This document shows positions 45,673-53,973 of a stretch of DNA of 64,000 bases, one piece after another (position 1 is the stretch's first letter; each line of letters opens with the position of its first letter). The notes under the pieces were generated by a model, which had not been told where the DNA came from, searched no databases, and worked only from the letters and a program-made list of their open reading frames with translations. The translations under genes and the position numbers were made by a program. The DNA comes from 62-47 sp044463945 (GTDB lineage: Bacteria > Pseudomonadota > Alphaproteobacteria > Rhizobiales > Xanthobacteraceae). The stretch covers positions 32,800-96,799 of the forward strand of contig JBIQLW010000010.1 in assembly GCA_044463945.1 (NCBI GenBank), read 5' to 3'.

Positions 45673-47751
45673 TCACGCCGCTTCCGGCGCGTCGAGCAGC
45701 CCGCGCCGGCGCAACAGCGCGTCGGGCTCGGGCTTGCGGCCACGGAAGGCGACGTAAGCCTCGTCGGGCTCGCGCGAACCGCCGGAGGAATAGATGTCGT
45801 CGTGCAGCCGCTTGGCGACAGTGGGATCGAAGATATCGCCGGCTTCCTCGAACGCGCCGAAGGCATCGGCGTCCATCACTTCGGACCACATGTAGCTGTA
45901 GTAACCGGCGGCATAATGGTCGCCGGAAAAGATGTGGCCAAACTGTGTCGGGCGGTGCCGCATCACGATCTCCGCCGGCATCCCGATTTTCTCAAGCTCA
46001 CGCTGCTCGAAGGCGCGGACGTCGCGGCTGGCCTCCGCCGGCTGGGTGTGAAATTCGAGGTCGAGCAGCGCCGAGGAGACGAACTCCACGGTGGCGAAGC
46101 CCTGATTGAACTTGCGCGCCGCGAGGAAGCGCTGCAACAGGTCGTCGGGCAGCGGCTCGCCGGTCTGGTAATGACGCGCGAACTGGCGCAGCACCTGCGG
46201 CTGCTCCTGCCAGTGCTCGTAAAGCTGCGAGGGCAGTTCGACGAAGTCGGTGAACACGCTGGTGCCGGACAGCGACGGATAGGTGACGTTCGACAGCATC
46301 CCGTGGAGCGCGTGGCCGAACTCGTGGAACAGGGTGCGCGCATCGTCGGGCGACAGCAGCGCCGGCTCGCCCTCGGCGCCCTTGGCGAAGTTCATCACGT
46401 TGACGATGAGGGGCGCGACCTCGCCGTCCAGCGTCTGCTGGTCGCGCAGCGACGTCATCCACGCGCCGGAGCGTTTCGAGGGCCGGGCGAAGTAATCGCC
46501 GTAGAACAGCGCCTTGTGCTTGCCGTCGGCGTCGGTCACCTCCCACACCCGGACGTCGGGGTGCCAGACCGGGATATCCTTGCGCTCGCTGAAGGTGATG
46601 CCGAACAGCCGGGTGGCGCAGTCGAAGGCGGCGGCGATCATGCTGTCGAGCGCGAGATAGGGCTTGATCGCGGCGTCGTCGAAATCGGCGCGCCGCCGCC
46701 GCAGCTTCTCGGCGTAGTAGCGCCAGTCCCACGGCGCCAGCGCGAAGTTGCCGCCCTCCTCGGCGATCAGACCCTGAAGCGCGTCGCGGTCGGCCAGCGT
46801 GCGCTTGAGCGCAGGCCGCCACACCCGCTCCAGCAGGTCGCGCACCGCCTGCGGCGTTCGCGCCATGGAGTCCTCAAGCCGGTAGGCGGCATAGGTCGGA
46901 TAGCCGAGCAGCTTCGCCCGTTCCTCGCGCAGCGCCAGGATTTCGACGATGGCAGCGTTGTTGTCGTTGGCGTTACCGTTGTCGCCGCGCGCGGAAAACG
47001 CCTTGAACACCTTCTCGCGCAGGTCGCGGCGGGCGGAATCCTTGAGGAACGGTTCCACCGCGGAGCGCGACAGGGTGACGATGGCCTTGCCCGGCTGGCC
47101 GCGCTCGGCGGCCGCGGCCTCGGCGGCGGCGATGAAGCTTGCCGGCAGGCCGTCACGGTCGGCCTCGCCGAGTTCGAGCGACCACGCCTGCTCGTCGCCG
47201 AGCAGATGATGGCTGAAGGTGGTGCCGAGTTGCGCCAGCCGCTCGGTGATATCCGCCATGCGCGCCTTAGCCGCATCGTCGAGGCCGGCGCCGGCGCGAT
47301 GGAAGCGGGTGTAGGTGCGCTCCAGCAGGCGTTTCTGTTCGACCGTGAGGCCGAGGTCGTCGCGGCTGCGGTACAGCCGGGCGATGCGGTCGAACAGCAC
47401 CGCGTTCATCAGGATCGCGTTCCAGTGCCGCGCCAGCCGCAGCGACACCTCGCTGTCGATGGCCAGCAGTTCCGGGCTCGAATGCGCCGACACCAGATTG
47501 TAGAACACCATCGCGACCCGGCTCAGCAGCTTGCCGGCGCGTTCCAGCGCCACGATGGTGTTGGCGAAATCCGGCGCCGTCGGATCGCGGGCGACGGCGG
47601 CAACCTCGGCGGCGTGATCGGCGAACGCCTGCTCGAACGCCGGCAGCACATGCTCGGGCCGAATCGCGTCGAACGGCGGCGTCTGGTTCGGGGTCACCCA
47701 CGCCTGAAGCAGCGGGTTCTCGGTGGTGGATGCGTGGGCAGCCGCGGTCAT
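45673..47751 (-). CDS. dcp: M3 family metallopeptidase (peptidyl-dipeptidase Dcp / oligopeptidase A type)
   Basis: 692 residues, full length for the family. The zinc site is LFHEFGHALHGMLS (HExxH, ~465-478) with the downstream Glu ligand in FTDFVELPSQLYEHW. The N-terminal ~200 residues are helical (thimet-like prolyl endopeptidase shell). It degrades short cytoplasmic peptides produced by other proteases, releasing dipeptides from the C-terminus (Dcp) or cleaving signal-peptide remnants (OpdA); the two cannot be told apart here, Dcp being somewhat favoured by length and the FVELPSQ wording. The ATG at 47751. A TATAAT-like box is 50 bases upstream. Confidence 0.93.
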   Translation of the reverse strand: MTAAAHASTTENPLLQAWVTPNQTPPFDAIRPEHVLPAFEQAFADHAAEVAAVARDPTAPDFANTIVALERAGKLLSRVAMVFYNLVSAHSSPELLAIDSEVSLRLARHWNAILMNAVLFDRIARLYRSRDDLGLTVEQKRLLERTYTRFHRAGAGLDDAAKARMADITERLAQLGTTFSHHLLGDEQAWSLELGEADRDGLPASFIAAAEAAAAERGQPGKAIVTLSRSAVEPFLKDSARRDLREKVFKAFSARGDNGNANDNNAAIVEILALREERAKLLGYPTYAAYRLEDSMARTPQAVRDLLERVWRPALKRTLADRDALQGLIAEEGGNFALAPWDWRYYAEKLRRRRADFDDAAIKPYLALDSMIAAAFDCATRLFGITFSERKDIPVWHPDVRVWEVTDADGKHKALFYGDYFARPSKRSGAWMTSLRDQQTLDGEVAPLIVNVMNFAKGAEGEPALLSPDDARTLFHEFGHALHGMLSNVTYPSLSGTSVFTDFVELPSQLYEHWQEQPQVLRQFARHYQTGEPLPDDLLQRFLAARKFNQGFATVEFVSSALLDLEFHTQPAEASRDVRAFEQRELEKIGMPAEIVMRHRPTQFGHIFSGDHYAAGYYSYMWSEVMDADAFGAFEEAGDIFDPTVAKRLHDDIYSSGGSREPDEAYVAFRGRKPEPDALLRRRGLLDAPEAA

Positions 47752-47798
47752 GTTCTACGATCTCAAACTTATGATTTGCGCCGTCTTCGTTCCGGCGA

Positions 47799-47804
47799 AT
47801 TATA
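47799..47804 (-). promoter_or_regulatory. putative -10 element of the M3 peptidase gene
   Basis: TATAAT on the minus strand 48 bases before the start codon. The region 17 bases upstream (CCCAAA) is a poor -35, so this is only a likely element. Confidence 0.3.
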
Positions 47805-47954
47805 GCACGCGATACGGCATTTTTGGGCCTTTAAGATTTTGATTCGACGGGTTTTCTTCACCCGGACGGATTACCGCTTTCGCGCCGCAATGCCGTGCCG
47901 CTTGATACCGGGCGGGATTTCGGAGACATTGCGCCCGCAAAGCAGGATCCGACC

Positions 47955-48212
47955 ATGACCTCCCAGACCACCAACGAGCGCCGCGAAATCGCCTGGCCCA
48001 GCATCATCACCGTGCTCTCGGCGGCGATCCTGATCGGCGCGGAGGTGTTCGGCGCGGCCTTCGCCGGCGGCTGGGCGCTGGCGATCCTGTTCGGCCTGGA
48101 CGAGACGATGTCTCACGTCCTGCAAGCCGTCCTGTTCGTGATCGGCGTCGTGGTGATGATCGGCTTCATCCGCGGCGCGCAAAAGGTCGAGCCGTTCACC
48201 CGCCGGGTCTGA
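47955..48212 (+). CDS. small membrane protein, two TM segments
   Basis: 85 residues. After a short polar N-terminus (MTSQTTNERREIAW) come two hydrophobic helices (~16-40, IITVLSAAILIGAEVFGAAFAGGWALAIL, and ~52-72, VLQAVLFVIGVVVMIGFI), then a basic tail (RGAQKVEPFTRRV). I do not recognise the family; it looks like one of the small uncharacterised membrane proteins of Rhizobiales. The start at 47955 is the ATG that places the helices correctly; earlier in-frame codons give unlikely protein. It stands alone between the divergent peptidase gene and the polyamine leader region. Confidence 0.7.
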   Translation: MTSQTTNERREIAWPSIITVLSAAILIGAEVFGAAFAGGWALAILFGLDETMSHVLQAVLFVIGVVVMIGFIRGAQKVEPFTRRV

Positions 48213-48499
48213 GCGCGCGGCCGCCGCGCCGTCATCTTTCGTTAAGCGCGATTAACATCCGTTCATGTTCGACGGCGTTTTCCGCCGCGCCATCGCCCAC
48301 GCCATCACATCGTGGGAAAATTTGCCGCGCCGTTCAAAAAAGTATTGCGCGGTGGATTCAAAACACTTATTTCCCGCTCTGCCCAATTTCGCACGTGCCT
48401 GTGGTCGTGTGTCAGTCGGTGGGTATCCGGACAAGAGGCCGGACAGCCGCCAAGGGATGAAGACGCCGAAGAGCGGCCTTGTTCCTTGCAACCGTGACT

Positions 48500-48794
48500 G
48501 ACAGCCGGAGGCGAACCGGCGCACCCCGCTCTCAACGGGGGACGCGACTTAAAGCAACGACGGAACGGGCTTTTTTGGTCTCTACCGGCAGTCCAACGCC
48601 GGCGCGGGCTACTGAAAAGGCTTGTCCTTCATTGCCAGGTGTGCGGGCGGGAATTTCCCAACCAATCCACGGCAGCACAGTTCGGCACTTGAGTCCGAGG
48701 CTTCGTCGCACCTCCATCGTGCGGCCCAGCCGGAGCGCTCACGTCCGAAGGCTATTTTTCGACGGTCCGCAGCCGGGCCGATTGGGAGAGTGCG
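48500..48794 (+). ncRNA. candidate structured leader upstream of ODC (alphaproteobacterial speF-type motif)
   Basis: The 582 bases 48213-48794 hold no convincing gene. From 48504 several GC hairpins occur in series: GCCGG-N7-CCGGC (48504-48520), CCCCG-N7-CGGGG (48524-48540), a run of six T at 48571-48576, and CCGGC-N8-GCCGG near 48585-48602. The gene downstream is an ODC-type decarboxylase; alphaproteobacteria are known to carry a conserved structured RNA (speF motif) in just this position. Assignment rests on position and hairpins, not on a covariance match. Confidence 0.5.
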
Positions 48795-49937
48795 ATGACC
48801 GAACGCATCCAGGAGTTCCTGCGCAACCGCCGTCGCGAGGGCTTGGACACCGAGCCGTGTCTGGTCGTCGATCTCGACGTGGTGCGCGACAACTATCAGA
48901 CCTTCGCCAAGGCGCTTCCCGATTCGCGCGTGTTCTATGCCGTCAAGGCGAACCCGGCGCCGGAGGTGCTGTCGCTGCTCGCCTCGCTGGGCTCGTGCTT
49001 CGACACCGCGACGGTGGCCGAGATCGAGATGGCGCTCAAGGCCGGCGCGACGCCGGACCGCATCTCCTATGGCAACACCATCAAGAAGGAGCGTGACATC
49101 GCGCGCGCCTACGCGCTCGGGATCCGCCTCTTTGCCGTGGACTGCACCGCCGAGGTCGAGAAGATCGCCCGCGCCGCCCCCGGCGCCAAGGTGTTCTGCC
49201 GCATCCTTTACGACTGCGCCGGCGCCGAGTGGCCGCTGTCGCGGAAGTTCGGCTGCGACCCCGAGATGGCGGTGGACGTGCTCGACCATGCCAAGCGTCT
49301 TGGCCTTGAGCCGGTCGGCATCTCGTTCCATGTCGGCTCGCAGCAGCGCAAGGTGAAGGCGTGGGACCGCGCGCTGGCGATGGCCTCGCAGGTGTTCCGC
49401 GACTGCGCCGAGCGCGGCATCGGCCTCACCATGGTCAACATGGGCGGCGGCTTCCCGACGCGCTACCTGAAGGACGTGCCGCCGGTGGTGCAGTACGGCC
49501 GCTCGATCTTCCGCGCGCTGCGCAAGCACTTCGGCAACCGCATCCCGGAAACCATCATCGAGCCGGGCCGCGGCATGGTCGGCAACGCCGGGATCATCGA
49601 GACGGAAGTGGTGCTGATCTCGAAGAAGAGCGACGACGACGAGAACCGCTGGGTCTATCTCGACATCGGCAAGTTCGGCGGCCTCGCCGAGACGATGGAC
49701 GAGTCGATCCGCTACGCCATCAAGACGCCGCACGACGGCGCCGAGATGGCGCCGTGCATCCTCGCCGGCCCGACCTGCGATTCGGCCGACGTGCTGTACG
49801 AAAAGGCGCCGTATCCGCTGCCCGTCACCCTTGAGATCGGCGACAAGCTGCTGATCGAGGGCACCGGGGCGTATACCTCGACCTACTCGTCGGTGGCCTT
49901 CAACGGCATCCCGCCGCTGAAGACCTATCACATCTGA
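48795..49937 (+). CDS. ornithine/lysine decarboxylase, fold type III PLP enzyme
   Basis: 380 residues, alanine-racemase-like TIM barrel plus C-terminal beta domain. The PLP Lys lies in RVFYAVKANPAPEVL (Lys49); HVGSQ (~176-180), GGGFP (~217-221) and EPGRGMVGNAG (~255-265) bind the cofactor phosphate. The catalytic Cys is in AGPTCDSADVLYEK (~318-331), and GAYTSTYSSVAFNG near the end. It decarboxylates ornithine to putrescine, possibly lysine to cadaverine; the alphaproteobacterial L/ODC group has this length. GGGAG lies seven bases before the ATG. Homospermidine synthase downstream consumes putrescine, making a polyamine pathway in ~5 kb. Confidence 0.94.
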   Translation: MTERIQEFLRNRRREGLDTEPCLVVDLDVVRDNYQTFAKALPDSRVFYAVKANPAPEVLSLLASLGSCFDTATVAEIEMALKAGATPDRISYGNTIKKERDIARAYALGIRLFAVDCTAEVEKIARAAPGAKVFCRILYDCAGAEWPLSRKFGCDPEMAVDVLDHAKRLGLEPVGISFHVGSQQRKVKAWDRALAMASQVFRDCAERGIGLTMVNMGGGFPTRYLKDVPPVVQYGRSIFRALRKHFGNRIPETIIEPGRGMVGNAGIIETEVVLISKKSDDDENRWVYLDIGKFGGLAETMDESIRYAIKTPHDGAEMAPCILAGPTCDSADVLYEKAPYPLPVTLEIGDKLLIEGTGAYTSTYSSVAFNGIPPLKTYHI

Positions 49938-49945
49938 GGCTCCTG

Positions 49946-50043
49946 CCTCTCCCGTTTGCGGGAGAGGTCGGCGCGCAGTGCCGGGCGGGGGAAGCAGCAT
50001 TCGTGTCGCCCCTCCCCGGCCCTCCCCCGCAAGCGGGAGAGGG
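49946..50043. repeat. paired REP-like palindromes
   Basis: Two hairpins separated by ~50 bases: CCTCTCCCG-TTTG-CGGGAGAGG (49946-49967, nine-base perfect stem) and CCCTCCCCCGC-AA-GCGGGAGAGGG (50020-50043, one mismatch). The CTCCCGCAAGCGGGAG wording is a common interspersed repeat of Bradyrhizobiaceae genomes (from memory). It sits just after the decarboxylase stop and may end or process its mRNA. Confidence 0.7.
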
Positions 50044-50147
50044 TGGAGAAAACCGGAAGTCGGCGCGCCGGCTTCCATCCCGTCACAACGCTTTTGCTGA
50101 CAACACGCGGCGGCCTTCGCAGCCGTTCGCGTGGGGACTGACACGCC

Positions 50148-50744
50148 ATGACCGCTGTCTGGAAGAAGAACATCGCCCTCGCCTCCGACGCCGTGCCGTT
50201 CGCGATCCGCGCCGAGCGCGCATCCGACGTTCGCGCGCGCGAAGCGCTGCTCGACGCGAGCTTCGGCGAAGGCCGCTTCGCGCGCACCTGCCAGCGCCTG
50301 CGCGACGGCCGCGTGCCGGCGGACGGACTGGCCTTCACGGCGGAGCTTGACGGAAAGCTGATCGGCACCGTGCGGCTGTGGCCGGTCAGCGCCGGCGGCG
50401 TTCCGGCGCTGGTGCTCGGCCCGCTGGCGGTCGATGCCGCGTGCCGCAACCTCGGCGTCGGCGCGGCATTGATGCGCCACGCGCTCAAGGCGGCGGCCGC
50501 GCGCGGCCACGGCGCGGTGATCCTGCGCGGCGATCCGGCCTATTACGTCCGCTTCGGCTTCAGCGCGCGCAAGACCGGCGACCTGGCGCTGCCCGGCCCG
50601 TTCGAGCGCGAGCGGCTGCTCGCGGTCGAACTGCGCCCCAGTGCGCTCATTGAGGCGTCGGGCATGATCGTCGCGACCGGCGCCAAGGCGCGCCGCCCCC
50701 GCGCGCGCCGCGCCGGCTCCGTCACCCCGGCCCGCGCGGCCTGA
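50148..50744 (+). CDS. GNAT-family N-acetyltransferase
   Basis: 198 residues with the GNAT fold: acceptor-site strands (~15-65), then LVLGPLAVDAACRNLGVGAALMRHALKAAAARGHGAVIL (~85-123), in which CRNLGVGAAL is the acetyl-CoA pyrophosphate loop (R/Q-x-x-G-x-G/A). GDPAYYVRFGFSARK (~125-139) is the usual motif B of YhbS-like acetyltransferases. The last ~30 residues are Arg/Ala-rich and disordered. It sits between the ODC-type gene and RidA in the polyamine region, so a polyamine or amino-acid substrate is plausible but unproven. The start ATG at 50148. Confidence 0.88.
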   Translation: MTAVWKKNIALASDAVPFAIRAERASDVRAREALLDASFGEGRFARTCQRLRDGRVPADGLAFTAELDGKLIGTVRLWPVSAGGVPALVLGPLAVDAACRNLGVGAALMRHALKAAAARGHGAVILRGDPAYYVRFGFSARKTGDLALPGPFERERLLAVELRPSALIEASGMIVATGAKARRPRARRAGSVTPARAA

Positions 50745-50776
50745 ACCCGGCCGCACCGTCAACGCGAGGTCCGAGC

Positions 50777-51163
50777 ATGTCGCGCCGCCTGATCTCCACC
50801 GGGTCGCCGTTCGAAAAGGCGGCCGGCTACAGCCGCGCCGTGGTCGACGGCGATTTCGTCTTCGTGTCCGGCACCACCGGCTACGACTACGCGACCATGA
50901 CCATGCCCGGCGACGTCGCGGCGCAGGCCGAGAACTGCTTGGCGACCATCGAGGGCGTGTTGCGGGACGCCGGCTTCGCCATGGCCGACATCGTGCGCGC
51001 GACTTACTACATCGTCGATCCGGCCGATGCCGACGCGGTGTTGTCGGTCTGCGGCGCGCGGCTCGGCGACATCCGCCCGGCCGCGACGCTGCTCGTCGTC
51101 GCCGCGCTGCTGAAGCCGGAGATGAAGATCGAGATCGAGGTCACGGCCAAGCGCCGGAATTGA
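50777..51163 (+). CDS. RidA/YjgF-family protein
   Basis: 128 residues, trimeric RidA fold. It starts MSRRLISTGSPFEKAAGYSRAVVDGDFVFVSGTTGYD, then ENCLATIEGVLRDAGFAMADIVRATYYIVDPADADAVLSVCGARLGDIRPAATLLVVAALLKPEMKIEIEVTA. The Arg of the classical imine-deaminase site (normally in the R-P-A-R-x-x-V segment) is replaced here by IRPAATLLVVAALL, so this belongs to a RidA subgroup with an altered active site and not to canonical RidA. It lies 32 bases after the GNAT gene on the same strand. RidA proteins hydrolyse reactive enamines from PLP enzymes, which would suit the adjacent PLP decarboxylase. Confidence 0.85.
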   Translation: MSRRLISTGSPFEKAAGYSRAVVDGDFVFVSGTTGYDYATMTMPGDVAAQAENCLATIEGVLRDAGFAMADIVRATYYIVDPADADAVLSVCGARLGDIRPAATLLVVAALLKPEMKIEIEVTAKRRN

Positions 51164-51290
51164 TCGCGCCAAAATGTCGCGCCACCCCCGTTGACTTATC
51201 GCAGGTTAGACCTACGTTAAACGCATGATGTCGCATACGCGCCCAACACGATTGTTGCTTCGCGCCGGCCACCTGATCGCAGGAAGGTAG

Positions 51291-51332
51291 CCCGGGCGGA
51301 CGCGCGTGTGCGCCGTCCCGGGACAGATTTTT
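51291..51332 (+). terminator. GC-rich hairpin with T run after ridA
   Basis: CCCGGGCGGACG pairs imperfectly with CGTCCCGGG around 51291-51322, followed by ACAGATTTTT. It sits 128 bases after the ridA stop and ~145 bases before the rnk start, so it can end the upstream operon or act within the rnk leader. Confidence 0.5.
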
Positions 51333-51475
51333 CCGACATCTTCTCCTTAAACAGCATCTCATCCCGGCTCGGTCTTTCTTCATTTGTTGCCGCAGGCCAC
51401 CGATTTCCACGGGCGGGCTGCGCGAAAGCACTTCCGGTTCTTCGGCAGTCTCCCGACACACCAAGGTGTAAGGAC

Positions 51476-51871
51476 ATGGATCACGAACTCGACACCCCGC
51501 TTCCCGCCATCGCCATCAGCGCGCGCGATGCCGATCGGCTGCGCCACCTCGCCGCGGCCGCGCAGGAAAAATATCCGACGACCGCCGAGTTCCTGGCGCG
51601 CGAGCTTGAGCGCGCGGAAATCCGCGATGCCGGCCAGCCGATGAACGGCGTCGTCGCCATGCAGTCGGAAGTGACGTTCCACGACGACGTCAGCGGCCAG
51701 ACCCGCACGGTGACGCTGGTGTTCCCGGAGGACGCCGACGTCGATGCCGGCCGGATCTCGGTGCTCACGCCGATCGGCGCGGCGCTGATCGGGTTGTCCG
51801 CCGGCCAGACCATCGAGTTTCAGACGCCGGCCGGCGGCTGGCGCGCGCTGACCGTCATCCGCGTCGGCTGA
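51476..51871 (+). CDS. rnk: Rnk-type GreA/GreB-C-terminal-domain protein (nucleoside diphosphate kinase regulator)
   Basis: 131 residues. The N-terminal helical hairpin is short (AISARDADRLRHLAAAAQEKYPTTAEFLARELERAEI), unlike the long coiled coil of GreA. The C-terminal FKBP-like GreA/B domain follows (VVAMQSEVTFHDDVSGQTRTVTLVFPEDADVDAGRISVLTPIGAALIGLSAGQTIEFQTPAGGWRALTVIRV). Rnk-like proteins bind RNA polymerase but lack the catalytic acidic tip, acting as anti-Gre factors. The ATG at 51476 follows AAGGAC with short spacing. Its leader (51164-51475) holds no other gene. It lies between RidA and homospermidine synthase on the same strand but has its own promoter region (TTGACT-N17 near 51190). 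Confidence 0.9.
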   Translation: MDHELDTPLPAIAISARDADRLRHLAAAAQEKYPTTAEFLARELERAEIRDAGQPMNGVVAMQSEVTFHDDVSGQTRTVTLVFPEDADVDAGRISVLTPIGAALIGLSAGQTIEFQTPAGGWRALTVIRVG

Positions 51872-52099
51872 TCGCGCGCCGCGACCGGCACGCCGCCTTA
51901 CGTAAGCATCCGGCCCCGCAACGAGAGCGTTCGCGGGGCCGGTTTCATGACGACGGCATGACGCCGTCATGATTTCGGAAGTGGCATTCGGCCTTGATTT
52001 TCCCGGCTGTTTGTCGTTTTCAACTGCCTGAGCGCAGCCGTCCTCCGACGGCGATCCCGCCTTCCTTCATCCTCCCTTATTTCCCCTGGAGTTTCGTCC

Positions 52100-53533
52100 A
52101 TGCCGTCACCCGCCTCGCCCGTCCATGCGCGCATTCATGGTCCGGTCGTCATGATCGGATTCGGATCGATCGGCAAAGGACTGCTGCCGCTGATCGAACG
52201 GCATTTCGACTTCGACAGGTCGCGCTTCGTCATCATCGATCCGCACGCCGACGACACGCTGGCGAAGAAGCACGGCGTGCGCTTCATCCGGCAGGCGATT
52301 ACCCGCGACAACTATCGCGAGGTGCTGGTGCCGCTGCTCACCGCCGGGGGCGGACAGGGCTTCTGCGTCAACGTCTCGGTGGACACCGGCTCGGTCGATC
52401 TGATGACGATGTGCCGCGAGATCAACACGCTCTATATCGACACCGTGGTCGAGCCGTGGCTCGGCTTCTACTTCGACAAGAGCGCCGGCCCCGAGGCGCG
52501 CTCCAACTACGCGCTGCGCGAGACGCTGCGGGCGGCCAAGCGCGCCAATCCCGGCGGCACCACCGCGGTGTCCACCTGCGGCGCCAATCCGGGCATGGTG
52601 TCGTGGTTCGTCAAGCAGGCGCTGCTCGATATCGCGCGCGACACCGATACGCCGGTCACCACGCCGAAAAGCCGCGAAGGCTGGGCGCAGCTTGCGCAGA
52701 AGCTCGGCGTCAAGGGCATCCATATCGCCGAGCGCGACACGCAACGTTCGAAGAAGCCGAAGCCGCGCGACGTCTTCGTCAACACCTGGTCGGTGGAAGG
52801 CTTCGTCTCCGAGGGCTTGCAGCCGTCCGAACTGGGCTGGGGCACCCATGAGAAGTGGATGCCGGAGAACGGCCGCACCCATGCGCAAGGTTGTCAGGCC
52901 GCGATCTATCTGCTGCAACCGGGCGGCAACACCCGCGTCCGCTCGTGGTGCCCGACGCCGGGCGCGCAATACGGCTTTCTCGTCACCCACAACGAATCGA
53001 TTTCCATCGCCGACTACCTGACGGTGCGCGACGGCGACAAGGTGGTCTACCGGCCGACCTGCCACTACGCCTATCACCCGGCCAACGACGCGGTGCTGTC
53101 GCTGCACGAGATGTTCGGCGCGGAAGGCAGGATGCAGTCGTCGTGGCATATCCTCGACGAGAACGAGATCGAGGACGGCATCGACGAACTCGGCGTGCTG
53201 CTCTACGGCCACGCCAGGAACGCCTACTGGTACGGCTCGCAGTTGTCGATCGAGGAGACGCGCCGCGTCGCGCCGTATCAGAACGCCACCGGCTTGCAGG
53301 TGACCTCGGCGGTGCTGGCCGGCATGGTGTGGGCGCTGGAAAATCCGGAAGCCGGAATCGTCGAGGCCGACGAGATGGATTTCCGCCGCTGCCTCGACGT
53401 GCAGTTGCCGTATCTCGGCCCGGTGAAGGGCTACTACACCGACTGGACGCCGCTCAACGACCGTCCGGGCCTGTTCCCCGAGGACATCGACACCAGCGAC
53501 CCGTGGCAGTTCCGCAACGTGCTGGTGAGATAA
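52100..53533 (+). CDS. hss: homospermidine synthase
   Basis: 477 residues, saccharopine-dehydrogenase-like bacterial HSS. The N-terminal Rossmann domain starts VVMIGFGSIGKGLLPLIERHF (GxGxxG, ~15-35), followed by FVIIDPHADD. NPGMVSWFVKQAL near 173 and TWSVEGFVSEGLQPSELGWGTHEKWMPENG (~230-260) are characteristic. It joins two putrescine molecules (or spermidine plus putrescine) NAD-dependently to give sym-homospermidine, a major polyamine in many alphaproteobacteria. Putrescine would come from the decarboxylase 3 kb upstream. CTGGAG lies nine bases before the ATG. It is convergent with the small hypothetical gene at 53546. Confidence 0.97.
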   Translation: MPSPASPVHARIHGPVVMIGFGSIGKGLLPLIERHFDFDRSRFVIIDPHADDTLAKKHGVRFIRQAITRDNYREVLVPLLTAGGGQGFCVNVSVDTGSVDLMTMCREINTLYIDTVVEPWLGFYFDKSAGPEARSNYALRETLRAAKRANPGGTTAVSTCGANPGMVSWFVKQALLDIARDTDTPVTTPKSREGWAQLAQKLGVKGIHIAERDTQRSKKPKPRDVFVNTWSVEGFVSEGLQPSELGWGTHEKWMPENGRTHAQGCQAAIYLLQPGGNTRVRSWCPTPGAQYGFLVTHNESISIADYLTVRDGDKVVYRPTCHYAYHPANDAVLSLHEMFGAEGRMQSSWHILDENEIEDGIDELGVLLYGHARNAYWYGSQLSIEETRRVAPYQNATGLQVTSAVLAGMVWALENPEAGIVEADEMDFRRCLDVQLPYLGPVKGYYTDWTPLNDRPGLFPEDIDTSDPWQFRNVLVR

Positions 53534-53545
53534 CGCCGCTCGATC

Positions 53546-53872
53546 CTATTTCGCATCGATCGGAGGCGCGGTTTTTTCCGCCGGCGCTTGCGGCAGCGCC
53601 GGTTCGGCGCCTTTCTTGCGCGCGTCGGCATCGGGGCGCGCGGGCTCCGGTGGCGGCGTCATCGGACGCGGCGTCTCGCCGGGCGTCGATTCCGTGGGCG
53701 CGTTCGGCTTGTCCGCCGGCGCCTCGGGCTTGCGATCCCGTTCCGGCGGCGCGGTCTGAACTTGCGTCAATTGCAGCAGCGAGACGCCGGCCACCGTCAC
53801 GCCGGCAACGATCGCGATGGCCGCGATCGCGAAATGACGACGATCGATCCGCTCTCTTTCGTCGCGCGACAT
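53546..53872 (-). CDS. single-TM hypothetical protein with Pro-rich tail
   Basis: 108 residues. A short Asp/Glu/Arg-rich start (MSRDERERIDRRHFAI), one hydrophobic helix (~15-35, AIAAIAIVAGVTVAGVSLL) and a Pro/Glu/Lys/Ala low-complexity tail of ~70 residues predicted to lie in the periplasm. No family is recognised. The frame has coding-like composition and an ATG start. It lies ~100 bases downstream of the WD40 gene on the same strand, so it could be the last gene of the zinc operon, but the gap is larger than elsewhere in that operon. Confidence 0.6.
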   Translation of the reverse strand: MSRDERERIDRRHFAIAAIAIVAGVTVAGVSLLQLTQVQTAPPERDRKPEAPADKPNAPTESTPGETPRPMTPPPEPARPDADARKKGAEPALPQAPAEKTAPPIDAK

Positions 53873-53973
53873 TTTTCAATCACCCGCTGTCGATCACGCT
53901 GAAGGATCAACAGGCGGCGCGGATGATAGTTCCTGCATCAGCGCATCGCGATTCCGATGCAACTCATGCGGCA

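Noticed and set aside
44683..47805. Plus-strand frame of 1040 codons opposite hemH and the M3 peptidase gene
   Set aside because: Shadow of two conserved genes on the minus strand; low complexity and no recognisable motifs.
48265..48501. Small plus-strand frame in the leader of the decarboxylase gene
   Set aside because: Composition unlike a membrane or soluble protein, no ribosome binding site, and it overlaps the structured leader. A leader peptide is not excluded but is not supported.
48609..50762. Minus-strand frame of 717 codons across the decarboxylase and GNAT genes
   Set aside because: Antisense to conserved enzymes and spans two genes and their REP-like spacer.
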